From positions 32,591,593 to 32,655,592 of the forward strand of contig OY744516.1 of assembly GCA_963556195.1 (NCBI GenBank): a stretch of DNA of 64,000 bases, written 5' to 3'. The notes below the pieces were generated by a model. The model worked only from the letters and a program-made list of their open reading frames with translations, did no database searches and was not told the DNA's origin. Below are positions 23,830-35,205 of this stretch, piece after piece (the stretch's first letter is position 1; each line of letters starts with the position of its first letter). Origin of the DNA: Sepiola atlantica (taxonomy: Eukaryota > Mollusca > Cephalopoda > Sepiida > Sepiolidae). The position numbers and the translations under genes were made by a program.

Positions 23830-25670
23830 AATATGAAACTCAAAAAAAGGTTAGTCGTGGCAGAAAGAACGAAGTTCATGTCGATGAAACAAGAAAGCGA
23901 CAAACCAATCTTAAAATATCTACACCATCTATGAAATGCAAGTAAAGATTGCGAATTTGAAAAACTCCGACACGAAGAACAGAATTGAAGAGGACTTAAT
24001 TCAATTAATCTTAATTGAAGGTATGTGCAATGCATCACACCGATATAAAATGGCAACTACAAATAGGAAATATATCTTTAAATACATGCCTTGATTTTAT
24101 ACAACAAGAATTGATACAGTATAAAAGTCAGTCTAATGAAAAAATATTTGCCGATACTTACATGTTAAAAAAGATTAAAAAATGTTTGTATTGTGGACAT
24201 GAACACGAAATGAAAAGGGAAAAATGCCCAGCATTTGGAAAGACTTGTACAAATTGTTTAAAATTCAAAAAGAAAAGCCTCGAAAGAGTTGAAGAGAACG
24301 AACCCATTATGGAAGTCTTTTCATTAAAAACAAAAATAAAAATGTGGAAAAAAATGAACAGAAGAAAAAAAATATGAAAGTCTTTACATTAACAAATAAA
24401 AATATGGAGAAAGTTTAACAAAAGAAAAAAGACATACTTAAAGTTGAAATTAACAACGTCGGTTTGGATATGCAAATTGATACCGGCAATGCGGTTACAC
24501 TTATACCAAAAAGATTCTGGGGAAGCATTGAAAAGCTAACTTTACGAAAGAACAATTTACGACTTCGCCAGTTTGATAGGTCGGTTATAAAACCTTCAGT
24601 GTACTTTAAAGGTTCCTTGGAGTTAGAAAATAAATTTGAAGTAATACCTATAATTGTCACATTGTGTATAAACAATCACGGACTTCTTGGAAACGATGTA
24701 CTTCACATAAATTCTATCAAATTAATTAATGAGATAAAAAAAACAAAAAAACGGAAAGTTAAAAAACTATGATGTTTGTTGAAAATTAAAAGAAAATGTT
24801 ACCCATCCTATTATAAGGCACGAAAATTACCAGTACATTTGTTGCCATTAGTTGTAGCAAAATTACAAAACTAATAGAACAGGGCCTTCTTGAACATGTT
24901 CTATCTATGGGGTAGCGAGTGGACATCACCAATTGTAGTTTTGAGAAAGTCAAGTGAAGACATACGTATATGTGGAGATTATAAAATAGGTGCAAATCAC
25001 AAAGTTTGCTCGGATTCGTATTCTATACCTAATGTTGAAGTTGCATTACATGAACATGGCAGGAATTAGCGTTTTTACAAAAATAGATTTGAAAACGGCA
25101 TATCACAAAATACCAATAAATATTATCTTCAAAGAACTAACAACAATAAATATGCCAATAGGGTTAATAAAAATGGAAAAGGATGCCATATGGAATAAAA
25201 ATAGTAAACACCATATTTCAAAGGGTCATCAAACAGAATTTAGGAGATACAAAAATATGGTCTGTTACCAAGACAATATATGCATCAGAGCTATTAATGA
25301 AAATGAATTAAGAAAGAAAACCGACATTATCTTGAATAAATTAAGAAACGCTGCAATAAAAATAAATGAAATAAAAATGCGTAAACAACAGTAGTAAAAT
25401 ATCATTTTTAGGTTATTCCATTTTTAGTTTATTCTATTTTTAGGTTATTCCATTTCAAAAGAAGGTATATCACTAGACAAAGCCGTAATAGAAAAAATAC
25501 TAAAACTATCTATACCTACAAATAAAAACGAACTCGAATCTTTGGTGGGATTAGTAAATTTCTACAGGTGATGTTTCTCAAAATATACGGATCTGACTGA
25601 ACCGTTTGCAAATTTAAGAAAAAGGAATGTTGAATTCATCTGGTCAGAGAACCAACAAAGAAACCAGTAG
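23830..25670 (+). pseudogene. Ty3/gypsy-like gag-pol remnant
   Basis: Decayed across frames but in canonical order. The Gag piece lies at 23850-24020 (VVAERTKFMSMKQESDKPIL). A zinc-knuckle-type Cys/His cluster lies in 24015-24377 (CLYCGHEHEMKREKCPAFGK then TCTNC). An aspartic protease with the active-site triad DTG lies in 24464-24772 (LDMQIDTGNAVTLIPKRFW; HGLLGNDVL). Reverse transcriptase covers about 24890-25400 (WTSPIVVLRKSSED; ISVFTKIDLKTAYHKIPI; NMVCYQDNICI), followed by 'LGYSISKEGISLDKAVIEKI' and the connection near 25450-25670. The second aspartate of the YxDD box is N. Stops and frameshifts interrupt every domain, and RNase H and integrase are missing. A short stretch around 25408-25450 is duplicated. 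Copies of this kind are common in molluscan genomes. Confidence 0.88.
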
Positions 25671-25979
25671 TGAAAAATAGATTTTATCCCAATAATGACA
25701 TTCGATGATGTATTTATCAATAAAACTAATGAACACTGAATTTAATTATTCAAAAATAAAGGAAATATTGACATATAGAATTAAAAGGAAATAGAGACAG
25801 AGAATAAAAAAATATAGAAGAAAGAAAGCGACAAAGAATAATAAGAAAAAGAGACAAAAATATGGAGAGTGAGAATACTAACAAATAGAGAGAAAGGTAA
25901 TTAAGGAAATTACATCATCAGAGAAAGTACAAGATCTAATAGGGCATAAGAATTTTGTTTCATGGAGATGTAATGATAC
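25671..25979. other. Spacer between pol remnant and 3' LTR
   Basis: A-rich sequence without an ORF. The integrase region expected here is absent, implying a deletion. Confidence 0.5.
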
Positions 25980-26058
25980 TGACTATTTATTATGCCTAAA
26001 ATGGTTAATAACATAGAGTAGGAAACAGTATATATAGTTCTCTCTAAGAACAAGATTA
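25980..26058 (+). repeat. Candidate 3' LTR of the Ty3/gypsy-like element
   Basis: 'tgactatttattatgcctaa...' to 'ctctctaagaacaagatta' parallels 23660-23732 with several substitutions and a small length difference. The satellite resumes immediately afterwards (aatgttatggtcagatgac). The repeated A/T-rich 'taat' at both junctions could be a target-site duplication. Confidence 0.55.
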
Positions 26059-28023
26059 ATGTTATGGTCAGATGACACAGAATTCCCTCCAATGGTATCA
26101 CCAAAGTAATAAAACTTCCCAAAGTATCTGGTTATTAATATAATGTTTTGGTCAGATGACCCAGAATACCCTCCAATGGTATCACCAAGGTAACAAAACT
26201 TCCCAAAGTATCTGGTTATTAATATAATGTTTTGGTCAAATGACACAGAATACCCTCCAATGGTATCACCAAGGTAACAAAACTTCCTAAAGTATCTAGT
26301 TACTAATATAATGTTTTGGTCAGATGACCCAGAATACCCTGCAATGGTATCACCAAGGTAAACAAACTTCCCAAAGTATCTGGTTATTAATATAATGTCT
26401 TGGTCAGATGACCCAGAATACCCTCCAATGGTATCACCAAGGTAACAAAACTTCCCAAAGTATCTGGTTATTAATATAATGTTTTGGTCAAATGACACAG
26501 AATACCCTCCAATGGTATCACCAAGGTAACAAAACTTCCTAAAGTATCTGGTTACTAATATAACGTTTTGGTCAGATGACCCAGAATACCCTCCAATGGT
26601 ATCACCAAGGTAAACAAACTTCCCAAAGTATCTGGTTACTAATATAACGTTTTGGTCAGATGACCCAGAATACTCTCCAATGGTATCACCAAGGTAACAA
26701 AACTTCCTAAAGTATCTGGTTACTAATATAATGTTTTGGTCAAATGACCCAGAATACTCTCCAATGGTATCACCAAGGTAACAAAACTTCCTAAAGTATC
26801 TGGTTACTAATATAATGTTTTGGTCAGATGACCCAGAATACCCTCCAATGGTATCACCAAGGTAAACAAACTTCCCAAAGTATCTGGTTATTAATATAAC
26901 GTTTTGGTCAGATGACCCAGAATACCCTCCAATGGTATCACCAAGGTAACAAAACTTCCTAAAGTATCTGGTTACTAATATAACGTTTTGGTCAGATGAC
27001 CCAGAATACCCTCCAATGGTATCACTAAGGTAAACAAACTTCCCAAAGTATCTGGTTATTAATATAACGTTTTGGTCAGATGACCCAGAATACTCTCCAA
27101 TGGTATCACCAAGGTAACAAAACTTCCTAAAGTATCTGGTTACTAATATAATGTTTTGGTCAAATGACCCAGAATACTCTCCAATGGTATCACCAAGGTA
27201 ACAAAACTTCCTAAAGTATCTAGTTACTAATATAATGTTTTGGTCAGATGACCCAGAATACCCTCCAATGGTATCACCAAGGTAACAAAACTTCCCAAAG
27301 TATCTGGTTACTAATATAATGTTTTGGTCAGATGACCCAGAATACTCTCCAATGGTATCACCAAGGTAACAAAACTTCCCAAAGTATCTGGTTATTAATA
27401 TAATGTCTTGGTCAGATGACCCAGAATACTCTCCAATGGTATCACCAAGGTAACAAAACTCCCTAAAGTATCTGGTTACTAATATAATGTTTTGGTCAGA
27501 TGACCCAGAATACTCTCCAATGGTATCACCAAGGTAACAAAACTTCCTAAAGTATCTGGTTATTAATATTATGTTTTGGTCAGATGACCCAGAATACCCT
27601 CCAATGGTATCACCAAGGTAAACAAACTTCCCAAAGTATCTGGTTATTAATATTATGTTTTGGTCAGATGACCCAGAATACTCTCCAATGGTATCACCAA
27701 GGTAACAAAACTTCCCAAAGTATCTGGTTATTAATATTATGTTTTGGTCAGATGACCCAGAATACCCTCCAATGGTATCACCAAGGTAAACAAACTTCCC
27801 AAAGTATCTGGTTATTAATATAACGTTTTGGTCAGATGACCCAGAATACTCTCCAATGGTATCACCAAGGTAACAAAACTTCCCAAAGTATCTGGTTACT
27901 AATATAATGTTTTGGTCAGATGACCCAGAATACTCTCCAATGGTATCACCAAGGTAACAAAACTTCCCAAAATATCTGGTTAATAACATAATGCTATGCT
28001 CAGATGACCCAGAATACCCTCCA
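26056..28023 (-). repeat. 84-bp satellite, about 23 copies, with a continuous 668-codon reverse frame
   Basis: The unit is 84 bp, so it encodes 28 residues per copy: 'TRYFGKFCYLGDTIG' plus 'GYSGSSDQNIILV'. All 23 units keep the frame, giving an open frame at 25983-27989. Variants are FCYLG/FVYLG, TIGE/TIGG, SSDQN/SFDQN, FGKF/FRKF. They recur in blocks: units 10-13 from the 5' end resemble 15-18, and 18-20 resemble 21-23, so the array has a higher-order structure. 'GKFCYLGDTI' is a conserved segment of the LINE at 23130-23659. There is no start context, splice signal or domain that makes it a credible gene. Confidence 0.95.
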
Positions 28024-28708
28024 AGAATGTTAAGAGTAAATGCTGAACAACGTGATTAAAAAATGTAACTCTTAATTGAGCTTTAAATTTTAGGAATTTT
28101 GTTATTAGTTTTGTTGAGTTATTCAAGTGTATCTTGTTTGGAATATTTAATTGGTTAAAACTAATTTGAATCACCCACAGGGCAATGTTTCTTAAATTTA
28201 ATTACCATACTTCCCCATAAGATTTTTTTGTATTTTAATTTAATAATTATTAGTAACGATGATAGCAGTGTATTATTTAAATTATTTGGAAATTTGTGTT
28301 CTTGTAAAGAGAATTAGAAGGATTTAAAAATGCTTTTTCTAATTTTTGTTTAAATTAAGGTTCAATGAAACTACACAAATGTGATCCGAAATTTTTGGAT
28401 TTTCCCTGTTTGTCTGTATTATAGTCTCTATCACAGTGTTTACTAAAAGAAATGTGCCTATTATGTTTCTGGATTTTTTAGATGAGTATTGATAATTTGG
28501 ATTATTTCGACTACTGTTCTCATCTTGGATGTTATTCTCACAGCATTTCAGTCGATGGACCCATTGACTTTCTTCAGGTGCATCTTCTCAAGTTTGAGAA
28601 TCTTTGTCGAACTCGGGAATCTGTACGGAATTTCGAATGAAACCCTTTATTTAATCCACAGGGATAACTTGCTCTCATTCCATCAGCCATGACCGAGTAG
28701 AAGGTCTA
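28024..28708. other. AT-rich spacer
   Basis: No gene recognised. Around 28580-28640 the reverse strand reads 'agattcccgagttcgacaaa', which recurs in forward orientation near 56663-56685 (agatttccgagttcgacata). It is therefore an unclassified dispersed repeat. Confidence 0.45.
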
Positions 28709-28800
28709 AGGACCCGTGGCACAATGGATAAAAGTGCTAAGTAAAACCAGTTCTAAGTGACAGTCTTCGGGACGTTGAAGGTTCAATCCTTAGTATGGGC
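28709..28800 (+). mobile_element. tRNA-derived SINE head (tRNA-Arg-like)
   Basis: 'ggacccgtggcacaatggat' matches the 5' half of an arginine-type tRNA, with A-box-like tggcacaatgg. 'aggttcaatcct' about 50 nt later is a B-box and T-arm match. The cloverleaf is imperfect (mismatched acceptor and long variable region), so this is a SINE head or tRNA pseudogene. A degraded relative is at 56475-56560. Confidence 0.75.
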
Positions 28801-29933
28801 GATACTAGTAATATTATTACGAATTACTTAAGACTTTTGTGATAAGGTTGTTATAATTCTGAGTATGAGTAATGTTATTCAGTAACATTATTTCTTGACC
28901 TGACCGTCTATTTGTCTGTCTGTTTGTCCTATATAAACTCAGAAAATACTCCTTGGATTTCAACTAAACTTGGCAGACAGATAGGTTATGGCTGATATGT
29001 AAATTTGACCTGGGCTAAGAAAATTTGTTCATTTATTCGCTATGGAAAAGTAAATGCTGGAATTAGAAATTTAAAAAAACACTCCATAATAGGACACAAA
29101 ATGCTAAAAAAAAAACTTAAGAAATCTGTGATAATAATTGCACCAAACTGTCAATGCTGAGGTTTCTACATAAGTATCTTATAAGATGAATACATAAACC
29201 CGGTTTTATTTCTACAGTTCACAATGTTTCTCTTTTGTTCAAACACTTCACTGATAGTAAGTAATTCCTTTAGATTGAATGCCAATAATGTAAAAACTTT
29301 ATTACAACTCAACAATGATTATGACTATTTCAATTATAGTCGACCGTCATGTTTTGAAAGGTCAAGGGCAACCATCTCTAAGTAGATATATATTGTAACA
29401 GTTATTTTTGAAATGCTAACAATATTTGATAACATGATAGTCTTATCAATGAAAGAGGACTATTCAGAAATAAAAACTACATCCTTATTTACTGACAATT
29501 ATTAAACAATACATTGTTTTTCTTCGAATTATTGGCCTCATTAACGTTGATATTTATATTCATACTACGTTTCGGCCGATGTGACCTCTGGCCTTCTATC
29601 TTGTTTTTCATTGTTGTTTTTTTTTCCTTGTTTTTTTTTTCATTTTACCTACTTAAGTTCGATGAACAGTTCATTAAATTTAAGTACATAAAGAAATATC
29701 AGCATGCGCATCAATAGAAGCATTAACAAAAACGTTGTTGAACTTTTATAGTTCTGAATGTAACGTAACTTTTTACACTGCAACATTAGAGAAAAATGTC
29801 ATTTATTAGGACATGTCACAAAGTTAACATCAAAATTAAACTCAGTGAATTTGATTTAATAATTTACTCGCACTCTGAAATATATATGTAACATAGCTGG
29901 GGGTTTCACTTCGTCAGCAGAATCAGCTGGGCG
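28801..29933. other. AT-rich spacer
   Basis: No gene recognised. 'tgtctgtctgtttgtcctat' near 28915 resembles low-complexity cores of degenerate TEs. Confidence 0.4.
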
Positions 29934-30098
29934 AATTTCGGTACTTTCTCAGATTAATACCCGAGCAAACTTTGACTCCAACTCTAACCATAACTCTAAA
30001 CCTAACCTCCACCCTGACCATGACCCTAACTCTAACGACAGGGTCAAAGTTAGCTTGGGTCCTCATCTAAATAAGCACCCGAATTTCTCTAGTCACCG
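29934..30098. mobile_element. Small inverted-repeat element with telomere-like core
   Basis: The arms (29934-29990: cgaatttcggtactttctca ... gagcaaactttgac, and its inverse up to 'gaatttctctag' at 30098) are about 55 bp and imperfect. The loop is a run of degenerate CCCTAA-like words (aactctaaccataactctaa ... gaccctaactctaac). It fits a tiny foldback or MITE-type element. Confidence 0.55.
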
Positions 30099-30556
30099 TG
30101 GTAATGTGGTGGCCAAAGTGTCCATCTTCTCTTTCTCTCTATCGTTGTAGACGTCTTCTTCTCTTTCTCAATAACAGCTTTCATAAACGTTATTAATAAA
30201 GAAACATCACGATTTTATTCTTGTTTTTTAAAATCTTTTTGGAGTTTTATTCATTCTTAATAGCATACATGTATACACATAAAATAACTACCACCCTCTC
30301 CCCCGTGGTGGTGGGGGAGAAAGCAGCTATCTAAACCTAACTGCTCTCTCTGGTGGTTCAGTGAAAAGAGAAATATCTTCCCTACTCATTTGCCACGTAA
30401 GACTGGTGGCTTCCTATCTCTGTGACGTCACTGTCGGAACATGTGGCCATACTCGAATTCTAATAGGAAAATTCCACTCTTAATCCTATATATTTACACA
30501 CCTGTATCTTAATAGTATTCCATATATATCGTCAGAATATGTTAGAAAAAAAATGG
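30099..30556. other. Spacer with a small G/C hairpin
   Basis: No gene recognised. 'ctctcccccgtggtggtggg' near 30296 can pair with itself into a short stem. The rest is AT-rich. Confidence 0.4.
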
Positions 30557-31037
30557 GGTTAAAGAGAAAAAGTCTACTTGGTGACGACTTCCGGTTGTTA
30601 AAATCGGAAATTGACAAACGGTGCTTATCAAAAAACGGTCCCTTATAATTTTATACCACTTAGATGTAGGCAGGAGTTTTAATTTCACTAGTTTATAAAC
30701 ATTTCGTTAAGAGAGTTAACCAAATTTATTTTACCACTAACCTTAAGTCCGAGTGGCAAGTTCGTAAAACCACATGTAATCGTCTAAAAAGTAGAATCTC
30801 CCAACAAAATGTTTAATTTGATTATTTTTCATAAAAACATTCCAATTCTAAAAAAACAGTTTGATTTTCTGATGTATTAATAATTTTTTTAAATGGTGAA
30901 AACAAATTATTAATTGCTCTCCAAATAACATTCAACCTAAAATATAATTTGTAAGTTTTTTTTTGATAAACACTGCTTGTCAATTTCCGATTTCAAAACC
31001 GGAATCCGTCACCAAATAGACTTTTTTCTCTTTAACC
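30557..31037. mobile_element. MITE-like element with 78-bp terminal inverted repeats
   Basis: The left TIR 30557-30634 starts 'ggttaaagagaaaaagtcta'. The right TIR 30961-31037, read in reverse, starts ggttaaagagaaaaaagtct. Both continue with 'ttggtgacg', 'tccggtt' and 'aatcggaaattgacaa'. The total is 481 bp with an AT-rich centre and no transposase. The superfamily is unknown. I could not see a convincing target duplication. Confidence 0.8.
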
Positions 31038-31691
31038 AAAATTTTTATTTGTAAATGAAAATAAATCATAGTAAAATCCTCTTTGACAATAGGGCATTGA
31101 AGCAATTCATATATTATGGGAAAAGAAAAGGAAGGAATATGGAAGTAAAAACAATAAGACAAACAAAACTTTTATGGAATTCTTTTTATGAGTCTAAGCT
31201 GATAATACTACAAAACATAGATTAAACACTCTAGCCTTGGTAGGTAATGAGTAGAAGTAAAATAATTCTTAAGCCCTGTGCCAAATAAATAGCTGCATAG
31301 AAGGAACTTGAAAGAAAAAGTTTTTTTTGTTTTTTTTTTACAACAATCCAACAGTTATTGAGTTATTTAACCCACAGCGGATGTTTGAATATGTCATAGT
31401 CACTAGATATAGGGTTTCAGTCTGAGCAATTGCAAAAGAACAATAATTCAGCATAGCCCACTTAATAGTAGCCTGAATACAAGTCGACTCGAAGAATGTA
31501 AGTAAAAATGAGGCATTGAGTACTGGATTTTTGAAATTACTATTAAACCATGTTTTTTCACTTACCGAAATCGAACCAACAGGTAAAACCTGGTGTGATA
31601 CTAGCCCTGTTATGCCTAATTGCTCCAGGGAATAAATATCAAATTCACAAGTGGTCCGCAGCCGCATGTGTATCGCGATCATGGGAAGATG

Positions 31692-31806
31692 ATATACAGC
31701 ATCTAGCATTCCCAAATTGTCACCCATCTGGTACTGGCCAAGCTCCACATTGCTTAACTTCGGTGATCTAACGAGAACCGGTGTGTCAACCCGATTATGC
31801 CGTATT
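31692..31806 (-). mobile_element. 5S rRNA-like sequence, copy 1 (5S-derived SINE head or pseudogene)
   Basis: On the reverse strand it follows the animal 5S rRNA along its whole length. It keeps 'gatcaccgaagttaagcaat' (A-box region of the internal promoter) and 'gatgggtgac' (C-box region), ends near 'gctgtatat', and has substitutions throughout. It is one of three copies in this window, all on the reverse strand. The sequence downstream of its 3' end differs from that of the other two copies. Confidence 0.88.
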
Positions 31807-31818
31807 TTCACTTACCTA

Positions 31819-31962
31819 CATGTTATAAGAGATGCTGAAAGTGCACTCCGTTGACATGTTATAAGAGATGCTGAAAGTGCACTCCGTTGACATGTTATAA
31901 GAGATGCTGAAAGTGCACTCCGTTGACATGTTATAAGAGATGCTGAAAGTGCACTCCGTTGA
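31819..31962. repeat. Perfect 36-bp tandem repeat, four copies
   Basis: The unit starts 'catgttataagagatgctga'. All four copies appear identical, which suggests very recent expansion or assembly duplication. It starts 12 bp beyond the 5S-like copy. A reverse frame encodes 12 residues per unit (RSALSASLITCQ), which I do not regard as a gene. Confidence 0.97.
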
Positions 31963-32861
31963 CATCTAGCCACTTCTGGACACGTCATACCACATTGGTT
32001 GATATTGTTGCCGAGATCTTTATAATTAAATAACAAATCTTACTTCATGTGTCAAATTATAGCAATGGTAAAACAGCCCATTATCAGTGAAGTTTCTTTA
32101 TTTTGATTGTTATATTCACAACGTTTCAACCGCCTTACTCTTCTAGAGTTGTCTATTTAAATTTGTGACACTCTAGCAACATCGAAACAGATTTCCTATT
32201 ACAGACCATTCTTGTTTCATTTTATCTTGTCCCTTTTGATGAATTAGGTTTTGAATTTTGTTAATTTTTTCATTGCATCAAATTCAAATTTGTCCATGCT
32301 GAATTAAATACATTTTGTTTTGTGTCATTATTTTAAATTTGAATTTAAAAAACATTATATACGTTTTTATTTCAAGTTAATGACTTAATTAGTTTAGTGG
32401 TGTTTTTCAATTTTGTCGTCCTACTTAAAAGCTGCGACATGTTGTTTGTGAAAGCCTACCAGAACGAAACACGTGAACTGACTTCTTAAATTGTCTGTTC
32501 CTTCAGTGTTATTATCTATCCATAATTTAATCTTCACTCAATGGGGAGGGGGTGTATTATTATTATTATCTGGTCTTCAGTTTATCCAAATAAATATTCA
32601 ATTTCAATTTATGCTAGAAAAAACAAGAGTTAATAAATGTGAAATTAGATAAAAACATTCCTTACAAACAGTTTTACATTGGTTTAATTATTTGCAGCTG
32701 TTAACATTTATGTAGTTAGGTAGTCTGAAAGCGACGTGAAACAGCAGAGAGTGGCTCTGTTGTTTGTACATTGCAAAAGAACATTACATGCTTTGATAAC
32801 AAAGTTAATGATTTTTATCCTCTTTTCTCTTTCCTAATTTCTTTTCTTTCTTGAAGTCAAT

Positions 32862-33105
32862 GAGATAATTCAGATAACAAACACAATAACGCCCTATCAC
32901 CAAAATCAGCAAGAAAAGAAGTCCAACTGTGTCGTCTGTGTCTGCATTTGGTAGAAACATTAGAAAAGGAGGTGGTAAAACAAGTTTGGTCAGTGGTAAT
33001 TCCAGAATTTGGAAATCCTCTTACTAGACAACGAAGAAATAGAAATGGAAAATGGAAATCGTCTTGTGACATGGTTTACTGCTGGTCATTCCTTGTAGAG
33101 AATTA
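32862..33105 (+). other. Unassigned coding-like segment
   Basis: A forward frame stays open for about 80 codons between TGA near 32860 and TAA near 33104. It has a non-repetitive composition (RKEVQLCRLCLHLVETLEKE, VVIPEFGNPL). There is no obvious ATG, family or splice site. It may be a decayed exon or TE piece, or chance. Confidence 0.25.
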
Positions 33106-33318
33106 AAGAATTTAAAAAAAAAGAAGGAAAATATCGATCATATTAGAAAGCTGATTTTCTAAATATCAGTTATAATTCTTATTTCTATCTTAATGTTTTT
33201 CCTTATTATATTAAAATGTATTATGCTTCATATTTTTCGTTTAGATTGAACTCGATATAAATGTCTTGAAAGAAATATATCAAAGTTGGAGGTCCTATCT
33301 CTATTTATATAAAGTTAA

Positions 33319-33348
33319 GCCTTGTTTGTGGTGAACTATGTTAAAAAA
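33319..33348 (+). mobile_element. Extremely 5'-truncated jockey-like LINE end (family J1, copy 3)
   Basis: 'gccttgtttgtggtgaacta' followed by 'tgttaaaaaa' is missing from H1 copies 1 and 3. It matches the last 30 bp of the two J1 LINEs (near 14622-14652 and 49136-49174). It is best read as an insertion of only the LINE's 3' end. Confidence 0.7.
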
Positions 33349-35029
33349 GAATATGTATATGTTTATATATTTACATGTATAGGATTCACTTCTAAACTAA
33401 TTAATTAATCACTATGAATTTTGGAACACAGCTGTAATACGTAATAGTGGGAAATGTGGGCTATATTTAGTTTAATTTAGTTTTATGCAAAGAGGTCAAA
33501 GAGGGGGTGGAAGCCTTTTGTGAAAACGGGTATCTCCGATTTTTGTGAAATTTTAACAATAGTTATTAAACATCAATTCATAAATATTCCGCAGATTTCA
33601 GTTTCTTTGGATTATCTTAAAGTGGTTTTAGGGGGCATAATAGGAGCATAATCTCCCATGTGAAAATTCAATTTTTCAGATTTGCTTTAAATTTGATCCA
33701 TAATCATTAGACACGAATTAAGCAAGATTCTCTGAATTTCAATTTCTTCTTAAGAGCCCTTAAGATTAAACGTTAAATTTTAAACATTTTCTAGAATCAA
33801 AATGGTGCAATAGATTTTGATCAAAATTGGAATAAGGATTCTAGACATAAGGTTTAGTAGCATTATATCTTTATTTTAATCTTAATAAGGGGACATAAAA
33901 GTGGTGCAAAAGTGTTGTTTTGGGAATTCATTTTACCTGTCTATTACTCTATTTCTGTTATATGACAGAATATTATGATAAAATCATACATTTAAATATT
34001 ATATTACTGCAAAACAAAATAAAATCATAAGTTATAAGTTTATTGATAATATCTATTAAACACCAAATTAGTTATTGCAAATGTTGAAAGAATATTATGA
34101 TACAAAATGGTGTCTAATATATGATTTTTTAAGGCACTTTCACCATATGAATTCATAAAGATAACTCTCGAACACACTTTGTTGTGTGCCACAGACGGTT
34201 TTGTTAATCTTTTAGCAAAGAACCAAGAATTAGGGTTTGCATTAGACTTACATGACCATTTGCACAAAAAATTTATGTGGAATAATCTACACTATTGCAA
34301 GAAATTCACTTATATTTTGTTGTTTGTTGTTTGAATTAGCGCTGACAATTGTATTAGATTCATGGGAATAAAAAATAAAAGTCAGATTATGAAATGCGTC
34401 TTTTAGTGTTGTGTTAGTTCAGTGCACATATTATACTTGGAGGTTTTATGTATATATTAATATGTATATATATATATATATTTATTTTTGAAGACCTCAA
34501 GGGACACAACTCGGTATCATTGCTCACGATAACTTCCCTTTAATTTGTTTTGGTGAGTAAACGAAAATATGTCCATTTTAACAGTTTTCTTAGCTGGTAT
34601 AAGTATTTTCAGAAGAAAATATATATTTGTGTCAATAACATAGACTAGTCAGAATCAAGTATCGATATATCAGATGAATTGCTATTTGGGTCTAACTTTG
34701 AAAATTTGACAAGATAATTTTATATGTTAGATATCTATTGAACATTAAGTTATGATAAATGCTGAAACAATATATGATACAAAATAATGTCTAATATATT
34801 GATTACAGAATGGCATTTTTGTGTTGTGTTAGTTCAGTGCACATATTATGTTTGTGTAAATTCAGTTTACCAAAGGTTTTATATATGTAACTGGTGTCTG
34901 TGTGCAAACATGAGGTTGCAGTTAACGATTATATAATATTTTGTGCTGACTCAACAAAAAAGATCCAAAGTGGATGTTAGTGGTGTAATTGTTACTAAAA
35001 TGGGTTATAGAATCAGTAAGTTGAGTTCG

Positions 35030-35205
35030 GTTCCAATCAGACCTATTATGTTCAAATATGCACTAATTCCATGTATGAACCCCCACACCCCTAAATGTGG
35101 GAAAATTAAAAATTAATCTTCAATGAATTGTTTACAATAGGCATTATTTGGTATTAAGTAACTCCAAAAGAGTTGATATGCCATAAAAATGGCAAACTAA
35201 ACTAA
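35030..35205 (+). mobile_element. SINE-like element inside the Helitron candidate
   Basis: The order 'gttcaaatatgcactaattc', 'gtatgaaccc', 'caatgaattgtttacaatag', 'agttgatatgccataaaaat' parallels the SINE at 36836-37085. Moderately diverged. Confidence 0.65.

Noticed and set aside
25983..27989. 668-codon reverse ORF as a conventional gene
   Set aside because: It consists only of the 84-bp satellite unit and starts and ends with the array. It has no domain, promoter or splice evidence. Kept as a repeat with a testable coding hypothesis.
28709..28800. Functional tRNA-Arg gene
   Set aside because: The acceptor stem does not pair properly and the variable region is too long. A degraded relative occurs at 56475.
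31338..31811. 157-codon reverse ORF
   Set aside because: It crosses the 5S-like copy. The open frame is accidental.
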